Shown piece after piece: positions 8,398 to 17,186 of a stretch of DNA of 64,000 nt. The notes under the pieces were generated by a model. The model had not been told where the DNA came from, made no database searches, and saw nothing but the letters and a program-made list of their open reading frames with translations. Source of the stretch: Promethearchaeota archaeon. Its GTDB lineage: Archaea; Asgardarchaeota; Lokiarchaeia; Sigyniarchaeales; SOKP01. Within the stretch, counting starts at the first letter, position 1; every line of letters starts with the position of its first letter. The position numbers and the translations under genes are program-made. The stretch covers positions 47,465 to 111,464 of the forward strand of contig JAHPZI010000007.1 of NCBI GenBank assembly GCA_019058295.1, in the 5' to 3' direction.

Positions 8398-9576
8398 ATG
8401 GTTAGAAAAGGAATTGCAGATAAAATTGCGATAATAGGATGTGACGCCACAAAATTTGGTGAAAGATGGGATAAAAATCAATATGATTTATTATACGATG
8501 CAGTTAAAGGTGCCAGAGATGATGCTGGAATAACTAAGGATGAGATTGATGCGGTTTGGGTTGGGATATTTTATTTCTTTACAGGGCTTTCAGGGGCAGT
8601 AGTAGAAGATATTTTAAGATTGGATGGGAAACCAGTTACTAGAACGGAGAATTACTGTGCATCGGGAATGGATGCTTTCAGAAATGCTTGTTTTGCTCTT
8701 GCTGGTAATGCATATGATGTTGTTCTAGCATGTGGTGTAGAAAAATTAATGGATGAGGCCTCTAGTGGATTACCTGGCTTTGAATTGTTTGGTCATCCCA
8801 CATTACCTATACCTTCTGCTCCAGCAATGTTTAGCTTGGCAGCAACAAGATCATTTCACACATGGGGGTGGACTAAGGAGGATTTAGCTCGGGTTGCTGT
8901 TAAAAACCATGAAAATGGCTCTCATCATCCAAAAGCACATTTTCGGAGACCAACTACAATTGAAAAAGTAATGAGAGATGTTATGATTGCAGACCCCTTA
9001 GGGAGATCTGATTGTTGTGCAATGAGTGATGGAGCAGCAGCTTTAATCTTAACAAGAATAGAAGATGCTCCAAGTTATTCTTCGCACAAGGATGATTATA
9101 TAGTTGTAAAAGCGAATGCGATATCTTGTCAAACAAATACTCCTTGGTATAATCCAAATCACACCTTCACAAGTTTTCCAGCAACAGTAAAAGCTGCGAA
9201 AATGGCTTACAAAGAGGCAGGTATTACAGATCCTAGAAAACAAATCGATTGTGCTGAAGTTCACGATTGTTTCACGATTACTGAACTTTTAAATTGCCAA
9301 GATTTACAATTCTGTGAGATGGGAAAAGCAGCTGAAGAATTAAAAAACGGAACTTTTAATTGGGATGGTGAAACTGCAGTTAATCCATCCGGTGGTTTAA
9401 AATCCTTCGGTCATCCAATAGGTGCTACAGGATGTAGAATGCTACAAGAAATAACCAAACAACTTCAAGGAAGAGCCGAAGGCAGACAAGTTCCTGACGC
9501 AAAAATTGGTTTGGCTCATAATCTTGGCGGAGCATTTTGTGTCTGTAGTACTAGTATTTTAGGACAAGCAGATTGA
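8398..9576 (+). CDS. SCP-2-type thiolase (acetyl-CoA acetyltransferase family)
   Basis: A 392-residue thiolase of the archaeal/SCP-x type. It condenses or cleaves acyl-CoA thioesters. The nucleophilic cysteine is in ENYCASGMDAFRNACFAL, the histidine site in EVHDCFTITE, and the C-terminal catalytic region in GGLKSFGHPIGATG followed by HNLGGAFCVC. It forms a two-gene operon with the HMG-CoA-synthase-like/DUF35 fusion, as known for archaeal thiolase/HMGCS complexes. Because its partner lacks the synthase cysteine and has a broken 5' end, this pair may serve acyl-CoA breakdown rather than mevalonate synthesis; that is inference. Confidence 0.88.
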   Translation: MVRKGIADKIAIIGCDATKFGERWDKNQYDLLYDAVKGARDDAGITKDEIDAVWVGIFYFFTGLSGAVVEDILRLDGKPVTRTENYCASGMDAFRNACFALAGNAYDVVLACGVEKLMDEASSGLPGFELFGHPTLPIPSAPAMFSLAATRSFHTWGWTKEDLARVAVKNHENGSHHPKAHFRRPTTIEKVMRDVMIADPLGRSDCCAMSDGAAALILTRIEDAPSYSSHKDDYIVVKANAISCQTNTPWYNPNHTFTSFPATVKAAKMAYKEAGITDPRKQIDCAEVHDCFTITELLNCQDLQFCEMGKAAEELKNGTFNWDGETAVNPSGGLKSFGHPIGATGCRMLQEITKQLQGRAEGRQVPDAKIGLAHNLGGAFCVCSTSILGQAD

Positions 9577-9591
9577 AAATTATAAATCCTA

Positions 9592-9616
9592 ATAATTTTT
9601 TTTCTTTTTTTTATTT
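9592..9616 (+). terminator. T-run terminator after the thiolase operon
   Basis: A long thymidine-rich run (about 9596-9613) follows the thiolase stop codon by ~20 bases. Archaeal RNA polymerase terminates at such U-tracts without a hairpin. The next gene is on the same strand but has its own strong ribosome binding site. Confidence 0.45.
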
Positions 9617-9707
9617 GTGAATGATAATCTTCAAAAATAAGGAATTTTATCGTAATTTATCATATAAAAAAATATAAAATTATACAATTATTTAAAATTA
9701 ATTTCTT

Positions 9708-9714
9708 AGGAGGT
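9708..9714 (+). promoter_or_regulatory. Full-consensus Shine-Dalgarno (AGGAGGT)
   Basis: AGGAGGT lies eight bases before the ATG at 9723. Most genes in this window have no recognisable Shine-Dalgarno, so this is an unusually strong site and suggests a leadered, well-translated mRNA for the small downstream protein. Confidence 0.75.
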
Positions 9715-9722
9715 AGAAAATT

Positions 9723-10013
9723 ATGACTGAAAAAGCAAGAATTGGTTACAGAATTGTAGGGACTATAAAGGATGTAAAGGGAGTTTGTAATGCTGGTCAC
9801 AAAAAAGGAGATAAAATAGAGATAAGTGGATATGACAGTGGAGGCTTGTGTGGTTTTTTTTATCACGATATTTTCCCATATATTATCATGCTTCAATTCG
9901 GAGGGGGTTTTCCAGCTAAGTGGGTTGAAGATCCAGATGTAGTTGAGCTTGAATGTATGGATAAATTTAATGCAGTTAAAATAGAATTAAGAAGGATAAA
10001 AAGTGAAGACTGA
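9723..10013 (+). CDS. TIGR04076-like small cysteine-containing protein
   Basis: A 96-residue protein matching the TIGR04076 pattern as I know it: an N-terminal strand (RIGYRIVGTIKDVKG), a C-x2-GH turn (CNAGHKKGDKIEI), a central LCGFFYHDIFPYI, a glycine-rich segment QFGGGFPAKWVEDPD, and an ending ELECMDKFNAVKIELRRIK. Three conserved cysteines (C-x2-GH, LCG, ECMD) are kept. The family's function is not established; it occurs in anaerobes and is often near redox enzymes. It is translated from a full-consensus ribosome binding site. No operon partner is obvious. Confidence 0.72.
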   Translation: MTEKARIGYRIVGTIKDVKGVCNAGHKKGDKIEISGYDSGGLCGFFYHDIFPYIIMLQFGGGFPAKWVEDPDVVELECMDKFNAVKIELRRIKSED

Positions 10014-10079
10014 ATTAAATATTAATTCTATATTGGAAAAGTCAATAATCTTTTAATTTCTAATTAATTCTATTTAATT

Positions 10080-10934
10080 ATGAGTAATGCTAGTTTTAAT
10101 CAATTCAAGGGGAATGTTAACACTGAACGAGTTCAATATATCGCAGATCCTCAGCTGAGAAATATTGTAAACGTCTCAATTGCTTTAGAGCGTCCATTAC
10201 TAGTGAAGGGAGAACCAGGTACAGGAAAGACATTATTGTCCCACGCGATCGCCGAGGCACTTGGAAAGCGTTTAATTATTTGGAATATAAAAAGCACAAC
10301 CGAAGCGATTGATGGGTGCTATATGTATGACACAGTACAAAGACTAAACGATAGTCGATTTGGAAGCGACGATCGCAATGTGAATAATATTAAAGATTAT
10401 ATAACCCTTGGACCGCTAGGAGATGCATTTGTTTCTGAGGAACAAGTTGTTCTCCTTATTGACGAAATTGATAAGGCTGATATAGAATTTCCAAATGATT
10501 TATTACAAGAGCTTGATGTAATGGAGTTTTACATTAAGGAAACCAAAGAGTTTATAAAAGCAAAAACGCGTCCTATAGTAATTATTACCTCAAATAACGA
10601 AAAAGAACTCCCGGATGCATTTCTTAGGAGATGTGTATTTCACTGGATAGAATTTCCCTCTAAGGAATTTATGGCTGAAATTTGCAATTTACATTATCCT
10701 AATTTGAAGAAGAATCTACTTGATCAATGTCTTAAACATTTTTATTGGTTAAGGACTATAACTAAAATCAGAAAAATGCCGTCTACTTCTGAACTCTTGG
10801 ATTGGATAGGAGTCTTATTAAAAAGTGGCATTTCGATTGATGAATTAATGAAAGGAATACCTTTTCTCGGAGTCCTTATAAAGAAAGAAAAGGATCTTGA
10901 AGCTGTATTGGCAAAAGCACAATTTCCAACCTAA
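10080..10934 (+). CDS. MoxR-family AAA+ ATPase
   Basis: A 284-residue AAA+ ATPase of the MoxR/CbbQ type. Walker A is GEPGTGKT (preceded by RPLLVKG), Walker B is VVLLIDEIDKAD, sensor 1 is IVIITSNNEKELPDAFLRRC with the arginine finger. MoxR ATPases work with VWA-domain proteins to activate or load cofactors into target enzymes, or to remodel complexes. The VWA gene begins 16 bp downstream and a paralog of it lies 1.9 kb further on, so the assignment is supported by context. The target is not visible; no Mo/Cu enzyme or CO dehydrogenase gene is adjacent. Confidence 0.9.
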   Translation: MSNASFNQFKGNVNTERVQYIADPQLRNIVNVSIALERPLLVKGEPGTGKTLLSHAIAEALGKRLIIWNIKSTTEAIDGCYMYDTVQRLNDSRFGSDDRNVNNIKDYITLGPLGDAFVSEEQVVLLIDEIDKADIEFPNDLLQELDVMEFYIKETKEFIKAKTRPIVIITSNNEKELPDAFLRRCVFHWIEFPSKEFMAEICNLHYPNLKKNLLDQCLKHFYWLRTITKIRKMPSTSELLDWIGVLLKSGISIDELMKGIPFLGVLIKKEKDLEAVLAKAQFPT

Positions 10935-10949
10935 TTATTTTTTCTTAGG

Positions 10950-12188
10950 ATGTTTGTAGAATATTTTTATTATCTAAAAGAAATACTTCCCTCGGTAAGT
11001 ATTACCGAATATATGACTCTACTGCAAGCCTTAAATAAAGGACTAATCCATAATATGATGGATTTTTATTACATCTCACGGAGTATCTTATGTAAGAACG
11101 AGCATCATTATGATCTTTATGATATTGCTTTTGCTAATTTTTTCAAAGACGCTTCAATTAAACTTACTGATGATATAAATCAAGAAATCTGGAAGTGGTT
11201 GCAGAAAAATACAGAAGTATTAAATTTTCCATTTAGTATCAGAGAATTTCAAAATGTTAATTTAGAAGAATTAGAAAGAAGGTTTGAACAATTATTAAAA
11301 GAACAAAATGAACGACATGATTACGGTAACAAATGGATTGGGACTCAAGGACAATCACAATTCGGAAATTCAGGGCTAAATACAATGGGAATAAAAGTCG
11401 CTGGGGGAGTTGGCTTGCGTAGAGCAGTTATAATTGCTCAAAAAAGAATATTCAAGGATTATAGGAAAGATATTATCATCGGGACCAGGCAAATTAAAGT
11501 AGCTTTAAAGCGTCTTCGTAAATTAGGCGATATTGGCAAACCTAACGAATTAAATTTAGATAAAACTATTGATTTGACGGCTAAGAATGGAGGAGATATT
11601 GATTTATTCTTCGAAAAAAGGAAGAAAAATAATGTAAAACTAATACTTCTGATGGATGTTGGAGGTACTATGGATCCTTATATTCATCAAGTTAATTTAT
11701 TATTCTCTGCAGCGAATCATATGTCGCATTGGAAAGATTTTAAGTATTACTATTTCCACAATTGTATTTACGATAAATTATATAAAAATGCCGCAAGAAC
11801 TCCACAGAGGGCAATTGATTTCGACGATTTTTTAAGAAAATATAAAAACTCATATCGAATAATTATTGTAGGAGACCAATGTATGCATCGCAGTGAATTA
11901 AAAAATCCTCGAGGTGCCATATATGACGGAGCCACAAATAAAAAGCCTGGAATTTATTACATAGAAGAAATTGCACAACACTTTAAAAATAATGTTGTAT
12001 GGTTAAATCCTGAACCCAATACTGTTGAATGGATGTCATGGACGCGATTAGTTATCTCAAAAATTATTCCAACGTACCCATTTACAATTGAAGGCGTTGA
12101 AAAAGCCATGGATTATTTAAGAACCAATGGTAAAAACTCATATACTACAGTACAACAGCTTAAAGGAGTCCCATTAGCTTTTTATTAA
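10950..12188 (+). CDS. VWA domain protein, CoxE-like (MoxR partner, paralog 1)
   Basis: A 412-residue protein with a helical N-terminal half and a C-terminal von Willebrand factor A domain. The conserved middle (NKWIGTQGQSQFGNSG … RRAVIIAQKRIFKDYRK … RQIKVALKRLRKLG) is typical of archaeal CoxE-like VWA proteins. The MIDAS motif reads LMDVGGTMDPY, with Thr in place of the last Ser, which can still bind metal. It sits 16 bp after the MoxR ATPase, its predicted partner. The N-terminus matches the gene at 12798 almost word for word (MFVEYFYYLKE … SITEYMTLLQAL), so the two are tandem duplicates. Probably cytoplasmic; no signal peptide. Confidence 0.87.
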   Translation: MFVEYFYYLKEILPSVSITEYMTLLQALNKGLIHNMMDFYYISRSILCKNEHHYDLYDIAFANFFKDASIKLTDDINQEIWKWLQKNTEVLNFPFSIREFQNVNLEELERRFEQLLKEQNERHDYGNKWIGTQGQSQFGNSGLNTMGIKVAGGVGLRRAVIIAQKRIFKDYRKDIIIGTRQIKVALKRLRKLGDIGKPNELNLDKTIDLTAKNGGDIDLFFEKRKKNNVKLILLMDVGGTMDPYIHQVNLLFSAANHMSHWKDFKYYYFHNCIYDKLYKNAARTPQRAIDFDDFLRKYKNSYRIIIVGDQCMHRSELKNPRGAIYDGATNKKPGIYYIEEIAQHFKNNVVWLNPEPNTVEWMSWTRLVISKIIPTYPFTIEGVEKAMDYLRTNGKNSYTTVQQLKGVPLAFY

Positions 12189-12232
12189 AAAACAATCAAA
12201 AATTAATATGTTATTAGAGAATTTCTAATATT

Positions 12233-12709
12233 TTATGATCTAAGAGTTGCTATCATAATTTTTTCATCTAATAGAAAATCTAATGCATTTAAAGGATCTG
12301 GGAGAACTACATCACTATTCATAATGCTTTTGATAGATGCCCCTTCATTACCTAATATCACTATTCCCACAATTGCGTTTTTAAGCATTAAAGCATCATT
12401 ATTTCCATTACCTATTGCTACTGTGATGTCTTTTCCTAATCGTATTAATTCGTTGTTTTTAGCTTTTGCCTCTGTAATTCCCCTTGGATTGATTTTAATA
12501 TACTTTACATCTAACATTTCAGCAATATTTTTCAAATTTCCTCTAGTATCCGCTGATAATAAATAAATTTTGTATATTTTTTTCAATTCCTTAAACTTAC
12601 GAATTAAAATTTGTGAAATCTTCCCTTGAAATTGTAATGTTCCATTTACATCAAATATTATATTCTCAATTGTAATTATACCATAGTTAGGAATTTCTAT
12701 TTTTCTCAT
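12233..12709 (-). CDS. HAD-family hydrolase (soluble P-type ATPase-like)
   Basis: A 158-residue HAD-fold protein. Motif I is IIFDVNGTLQFQGK (D-x-N-G-T), motif II lies around YLLSADTRGN, the lysine is in KAKNNEL, and motif III is AIGNGNNDALMLKNA. The D-x-NGT form and size fit the archaeal 'soluble P-type ATPase' group, small phosphatases of unknown substrate. It lies antisense between two duplicated VWA genes, converging on the first. This position suggests that it was inserted between them or that the duplication spanned it. Confidence 0.8.
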   Translation of the reverse strand: MRKIEIPNYGIITIENIIFDVNGTLQFQGKISQILIRKFKELKKIYKIYLLSADTRGNLKNIAEMLDVKYIKINPRGITEAKAKNNELIRLGKDITVAIGNGNNDALMLKNAIVGIVILGNEGASIKSIMNSDVVLPDPLNALDFLLDEKIMIATLRS

Positions 12710-12797
12710 CTTTAAATCACTTTTTTTTTTTAAAAACCAAAAATCTAAATTTTGAAATTTTTTATTTTAAGATAGAATAAATGTTTTTTTTATTTCT

Positions 12798-14216
12798 ATG
12801 TTTGTTGAGTATTTTTATTATCTAAAGGAAAGATTACCCGTTAGTATTACGGAATATATGACTTTATTACAAGCCTTAGAAAAAGGTTTAATCCGTAACA
12901 TGGTAGAATTCTATTACGTTTCGAGATCTATATTATGTAAAAACGAGCACCATTTCGATATCTATGACATTGCCTTTGCAAATTTTTTCAAGGAAGCGTT
13001 AATTAAATTTCCGGAAGAATTAAAAAAAGAGATCTGGGATTGGCTTAATAAAGAAATAACCTTTCAGGAGTTAATAGAAGGTTTACAAATTTTATTAAGT
13101 GAATATGGACAATTTATGAATGTCGAGGATTTTCAGCAGTTAATTGAAGAGTTATTAAAAAAGGCAGAATCGGGGGAGTTAAAATTAATTAACGCTCCTA
13201 GTGAGATAAAGGATGAGATCTGGGAATGGCTACAAAGAAATTTTGATTTATCAAAAATAAATTCTGTAACTCAAGAATTTTTAAGCAAATTCTCTAATAT
13301 CGAAGAATTGCAAAAATATTTTGAAGAATTGATGGCAAAACAAGATGCGGAACATAATTTCGGAAATCAATGGATCGGAACCCAAGGTACCTCACAATTT
13401 GGAAACGCAGGGCAAAATCCAATGGGAATGCTGGTTGGCGGTGGTGCGGGAATGCGTACGGCTGTTCAAATCGCACAAAAAAGAATTTTTCAAGATTATA
13501 GAAAAGATGTAGTCTTGGACACTAGACAAATTAAAGTAGCGTTAAAACGGCTTCGAAAATTGGAAGAAATTGGTAAACAAGATGAATTAAATATTGACAA
13601 AACAATTGATAAAACTGCTAAAAATGGTGGCGATATTGAAATAATATTTGAAAAAAGAAGAAAAAATAATGTAAAACTCCTTCTTTTAATGGATGTTGGA
13701 GGTTCCATGACTCCTTACGCTCACCTGGTTAATCTCTTGTTTTCTGCCGCAAACAATATGTCTCATTGGAAGGATTTTAAATATTATTACTTCCATAATT
13801 GCATCTATGAGAGTTTGTATTTTAACGCGCAACGCAATCCTGATGAAGCAATTTTATTTGACGACTTCTTAAGAAAATACGATAGTAGCTATCGAGTAGT
13901 CGCCGTAGGTGATGCTGCAATGGCATCATGGGAGCTTACCGAACGCTATGGTTCGATATATTATTATCACAGAAATGAGATGCCTGGAATTTATTATATC
14001 AGAGAGTTAGCCAATCATTTCAAAAATCATATTGTATGGCTGAATCCCGAAATCATCAAATTTAATTGGCAACCTTGGACGCGTAAAATCATTTCTAGTA
14101 TTATTCCTATGTTTGATTTAACTGTAGAAGGCATTGAGGAAGCGATGAATTATCTAAGAGAAAGCGGAAGACACATATACACAACCGTCCATCTCCTTAA
14201 AGGTTTTGCTTTTTAA
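12798..14216 (+). CDS. VWA domain protein, CoxE-like (paralog 2, with internal insertion)
   Basis: A 472-residue paralog of the VWA protein at 10950. It keeps the same N-terminus, the middle block NQWIGTQGTSQFGNAG and the VWA domain, here with an intact MIDAS motif (LMDVGGSMTPY). It carries ~70 extra residues after position ~85. That insert holds two similar segments, KKEIWDWLNKE and KDEIWEWLQRN, so part of the N-terminal helical region has been duplicated inside the gene. It probably shares the MoxR ATPase at 10080 with paralog 1. It ends 7 bp from a convergent small membrane-protein gene. Confidence 0.87.
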   Translation: MFVEYFYYLKERLPVSITEYMTLLQALEKGLIRNMVEFYYVSRSILCKNEHHFDIYDIAFANFFKEALIKFPEELKKEIWDWLNKEITFQELIEGLQILLSEYGQFMNVEDFQQLIEELLKKAESGELKLINAPSEIKDEIWEWLQRNFDLSKINSVTQEFLSKFSNIEELQKYFEELMAKQDAEHNFGNQWIGTQGTSQFGNAGQNPMGMLVGGGAGMRTAVQIAQKRIFQDYRKDVVLDTRQIKVALKRLRKLEEIGKQDELNIDKTIDKTAKNGGDIEIIFEKRRKNNVKLLLLMDVGGSMTPYAHLVNLLFSAANNMSHWKDFKYYYFHNCIYESLYFNAQRNPDEAILFDDFLRKYDSSYRVVAVGDAAMASWELTERYGSIYYYHRNEMPGIYYIRELANHFKNHIVWLNPEIIKFNWQPWTRKIISSIIPMFDLTVEGIEEAMNYLRESGRHIYTTVHLLKGFAF

Positions 14217-14223
14217 GCAACAT

Positions 14224-14601
14224 TTATGTATTTAAGAAAAATCCTAAGCCAAATGCTAAAAGTAGATTTGCTATAAATGCCCGTTTCTTCTTTTTTTCTC
14301 CGAATTCTTTGAAATATTTTTTTCCCAACTTAACTTGCGCATCATTCAAATCTTCATAGATATATCCTTCCCTAATTAGAAAATAATAAATCTCTTCGCT
14401 TTTCTCTATTACAGCATATTCTGTAAAATTTTCTATAAGAGTCGATCTCATTCGAATTATGTACTTCAGCTCGTCTTTTATCGCTGAAGGACGAAATATC
14501 ATTTCTCCTTGATATAATTCCATCCTTTCCAGCAATGCGATAATATCTTCCATAAAGACATAGTACCGATTCAAATCAACTTTATCTTTTGCAACGGGCA
14601 T
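14224..14601 (-). CDS. Small unknown protein with a C-terminal membrane anchor
   Basis: I do not recognise this 125-residue protein. Residues 1-100 are helical and charged (YYVFMEDIIALLERMELYQ; IIRMRSTLIENFTEYAVIEK). After a basic stretch (GEKKKKR) there is one short hydrophobic helix (AFIANLLLAFGLGFFLN) ending the protein, a tail-anchor arrangement with the body in the cytoplasm. It is transcribed divergently from the AbrB/PhoU gene at 14683 across a palindromic promoter region, which hints at co-regulation. The start ATG lies ~25 bases from a TATA-like box, consistent with a leaderless mRNA. Confidence 0.6.
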   Translation of the reverse strand: MPVAKDKVDLNRYYVFMEDIIALLERMELYQGEMIFRPSAIKDELKYIIRMRSTLIENFTEYAVIEKSEEIYYFLIREGYIYEDLNDAQVKLGKKYFKEFGEKKKKRAFIANLLLAFGLGFFLNT

Positions 14602-14682
14602 CTTAATTTTAATATAATATTAAGAAAATATAAACTTAAGGTGTAAAGTTTATATATTGGTTTAAACTTTTTTATATTAATT
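14602..14682. promoter_or_regulatory. Divergent promoter with perfect 10-bp inverted repeat
   Basis: The 81-bp gap between the two divergent starts contains atataaactt (14628-14637) and its exact reverse complement aagtttatat (14646-14655), separated by eight bases; a further tttaaactt follows at 14661. Each arm includes a TATA-like box at the right distance (~25-35 bases) for the leaderless start of the gene on its side. The palindrome could be an operator that controls both genes, perhaps bound by the AbrB-domain protein made from 14683. That last step is inference. Confidence 0.55.
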
Positions 14683-15591
14683 ATGAATGGTCTAAAGAAG
14701 CATTACACGAGAAAATTACAAAATATTAGTAGGTCATATTTAGTAAGTTTGCCAAGCGAATTTTTAAAGAAACATGGATTAAAAGATAAAAAAAATGCAT
14801 CAGTAATTATAAAAATCAATGAAGATTGGTCCTTGACTATAATTCCTGAGAAATTAGCAGAACAAATTTCAGATGAGATAATAATTGAAGTATATAGAGA
14901 AGTCGCTCGTGAGGTTGTTGAGAAAGTACTGTCGGGTACAGAAAAAATTACTATTCTTTCTGATAAGAAAATTGATGAAGATATAAGAAAAGAAATACGA
15001 TTTTTTGTTGATGGATTGCCTCAAGCTGAAATACTTGAAGATGAGGCTCAGAGAATTGTTGTATACAATATTGGTTTTAAGAATATTCCAAATAGAAAGA
15101 TTTTACATCGATTATTATCAATCGTCTCTGATATATTTGAAAATATTAAAAAAGAAAAAACATTAGAGTTAGAGCTGAATTTTAAAGATCTAAAAAAATT
15201 CTATATAATTTTAAATGGAAATATTCGGACATATCATAATTCCGGATTTCTTGAGTATGGCGATGAAGAATTAACGCAAAAAAAAGCTTCAGACTATCGT
15301 ATTTTCTCATACCAACTTAAAATAATAGGATATATTTTAAGGGATATCGAAATTGACGATTCTATTTTAGAGTTGTTCACTAAAATTGAAACTTATTTCA
15401 ATGCGATTTTTGATGCCTTTTTGAAAAAGAACGAACGATTAGCACACGAATTATGGTTTCAAAATCAACCTCTTGAACGAGAAGGTAGAAAACTTATGGA
15501 TGGTGTGTCAAGTGAGTTTAAATATAAGATAAACCTTCTATTAATGATTGTTAAGATTTGTAGAAGTATGACGGCTCTATTGTATTCATGA
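14683..15591 (+). CDS. AbrB/SpoVT-like DNA-binding domain plus PhoU-like domain protein
   Basis: A 302-residue protein with an N-terminal swapped-hairpin AbrB-type domain (TRKLQNISRSYLVSLPSEFL, then KKHGL and a strand around SVIIKINEDWSLTIIP) and a long helical C-terminal part resembling PhoU (EIDDSILELFTKIETYFNAIFDAFL; LLLMIVKICRSMTALLY). This architecture is common in archaea, where it is annotated as a phosphate-uptake regulator. No phosphate transporter gene is nearby, so the ligand is open. It probably binds DNA as a dimer and may regulate its own divergent promoter. Confidence 0.82.
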   Translation: MNGLKKHYTRKLQNISRSYLVSLPSEFLKKHGLKDKKNASVIIKINEDWSLTIIPEKLAEQISDEIIIEVYREVAREVVEKVLSGTEKITILSDKKIDEDIRKEIRFFVDGLPQAEILEDEAQRIVVYNIGFKNIPNRKILHRLLSIVSDIFENIKKEKTLELELNFKDLKKFYIILNGNIRTYHNSGFLEYGDEELTQKKASDYRIFSYQLKIIGYILRDIEIDDSILELFTKIETYFNAIFDAFLKKNERLAHELWFQNQPLEREGRKLMDGVSSEFKYKINLLLMIVKICRSMTALLYS

Positions 15592-15647
15592 AAATATATT
15601 TTATTGACATTTTATAAAATATAGGCTTTTCAATTAAATTATTACAG

Positions 15648-16190
15648 CTATATTTCCTCGTGAGTTAATAATTTCCTAATTATTGTTTTGAAGGCTTCTC
15701 CTACATTTTCTCCAGTTTTCGCTGATGTTTTATAAAATCCGAGAAATCCACGCTTATCAACTATTTTTTGAACTTCTGCATCTTTTGAGTTTTTATCAGC
15801 TACTAAATCGAGTTTATTTCCTAATATTACAATAGGGATATCACCACAAAACTTTTTTATATCACCGTGCCAAGCAGGTATTCGTTTTAAACTTTCCTTA
15901 CCGTGATCAGAATCTTCTAAAGAAAAAACTATAATTCCACAGCTCGTACCCTTGTAAAAAACAGGTCGAAGAAAAAAATGGTCATCTTGTCCAGCTATAT
16001 CCCATAAGGATAAATGACACTTTAGATTATCGACCTCGTCGGAATAAGATGAAAATTGAGCACCGATGGTTTTAGTATATTGCGTTTGAAACGAGGCTTG
16101 TGTGTATCTCCGAATTAAAGATGATTTTCCTACTTGCCCATCTCCAATAACTGTTACCTTAAAAACAAAGTCAGCCTCACTGTCACTCAT
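15648..16190 (-). CDS. Ras-superfamily small GTPase (Rab/Ras-like, Asgard type)
   Basis: A 180-residue single-domain small GTPase with all G-motifs: G1 GDGQVGKSS, G2 threonine in YTKTIGAQF, G3 WDIAGQD, G4 GNKLDL, G5 TSAKTG. The glutamine after DIAG (Ras Gln61 position) is present, so intrinsic hydrolysis should be normal. The C-terminus (IIRKLLTHEEI) has no cysteine, so it is not prenylated like eukaryotic Rab/Ras proteins and must reach membranes through partners, if at all. Such GTPases are abundant in Asgard archaea. Roadblock and longin-like proteins elsewhere in the window are candidate regulators or scaffolds. Confidence 0.94.
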   Translation of the reverse strand: MSDSEADFVFKVTVIGDGQVGKSSLIRRYTQASFQTQYTKTIGAQFSSYSDEVDNLKCHLSLWDIAGQDDHFFLRPVFYKGTSCGIIVFSLEDSDHGKESLKRIPAWHGDIKKFCGDIPIVILGNKLDLVADKNSKDAEVQKIVDKRGFLGFYKTSAKTGENVGEAFKTIIRKLLTHEEI

Positions 16191-16354
16191 AATAAAATCT
16201 TGTTTTTATTATTCTATGACATATAATATTCATTAAATTTTAACATCTATTATTAAGAAATAACTTCATTATAAAGTAGAGATAAAAATATTAAAATGAA
16301 GTTAATAATATTTGCATTTAAACAGTGTGAATAATAATAATTACGTGCTGATTT

Positions 16355-17137
16355 TTGACAGAACTGGATAGAAATTTAGAATGTATATTTGTAATGGTAG
16401 GGGCAATTTTTGTTGCATCTATTGTCATTATTGCAGCAATTTTATCGTATTTTGAGATGGGATATAATCCGATTGAATATACTATTAGCGAACTAGCACT
16501 TTATAGATATAGAACATTATTTAGTATTGGTTTAGTTTCAGCAGGGTGTTTACTTATTCCTTTTTTTATAAAACTAGAAAGAGAATTAGTTAATATAAAA
16601 GAAAATTTAAGAAAAAGCGCCACAGCAGTCGCTATTTTTGCTTCAATTTGTACTTCCATGGTTGGCGTAATTCCTGATATAGAATATCGTAAAGTATTTG
16701 ATCTTTTTCACATATTTGTTGCAGTGATTGCATTTGGCGGTTCTGCTACTTATATCTTCCTCTACAGTATCTTAATGTATAAAGGACATAGTTCTCCCAT
16801 GTATAAAGGACCTCAATTCAAACGACACGTATCATATTATGGTATTTTCATCTTTGGGAATTTTATTATACTACTCCTTATTTTTATACCCCCAATAGAA
16901 TGGATGTTATTTATTAATATTTTAACTTGGAACTTTATAACTGCCTATTACATAATTAAATATAAATTTTCTGGCATTCCAGGTATTTATTATAAAGAAG
17001 AACAATATCCAGAAATGCTGGAAAAATTTGAAGAATCCTTGATGATATTAAAACAGTTAAATTTAGAGGATGATCCTATGGCAGAGGTTCTTAAAGAAAA
17101 TATAAAATTTATAAAAAGTGCTCAAGATAAAAACTAA
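16355..17137 (+). CDS. DUF998-like multi-pass membrane protein
   Basis: A 260-residue membrane protein with about six transmembrane helices (e.g. MVGAIFVASIVIIAAILSYF; TLFSIGLVSAGCLLIPFFI; FIFGNFIILLLIFIPPI). The loop NPIEYTISELALY after helix 1 and the FDLFHIFVAVIAFGG region resemble DUF998/Frag1-like proteins. A ~45-residue charged cytoplasmic tail (YPEMLEKFEESLMILKQLN) ends the protein. The start is TTG at 16355; the nearby GTG is out of frame. Function unknown. It lies divergently from the small GTPase with ~160 bp between them. Confidence 0.7.
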   Translation: MTELDRNLECIFVMVGAIFVASIVIIAAILSYFEMGYNPIEYTISELALYRYRTLFSIGLVSAGCLLIPFFIKLERELVNIKENLRKSATAVAIFASICTSMVGVIPDIEYRKVFDLFHIFVAVIAFGGSATYIFLYSILMYKGHSSPMYKGPQFKRHVSYYGIFIFGNFIILLLIFIPPIEWMLFINILTWNFITAYYIIKYKFSGIPGIYYKEEQYPEMLEKFEESLMILKQLNLEDDPMAEVLKENIKFIKSAQDKN

Positions 17138-17186
17138 TTTATGAAAGGGAATATTCTTTAATTTTATATAATAAGGTGGAAAAAAA

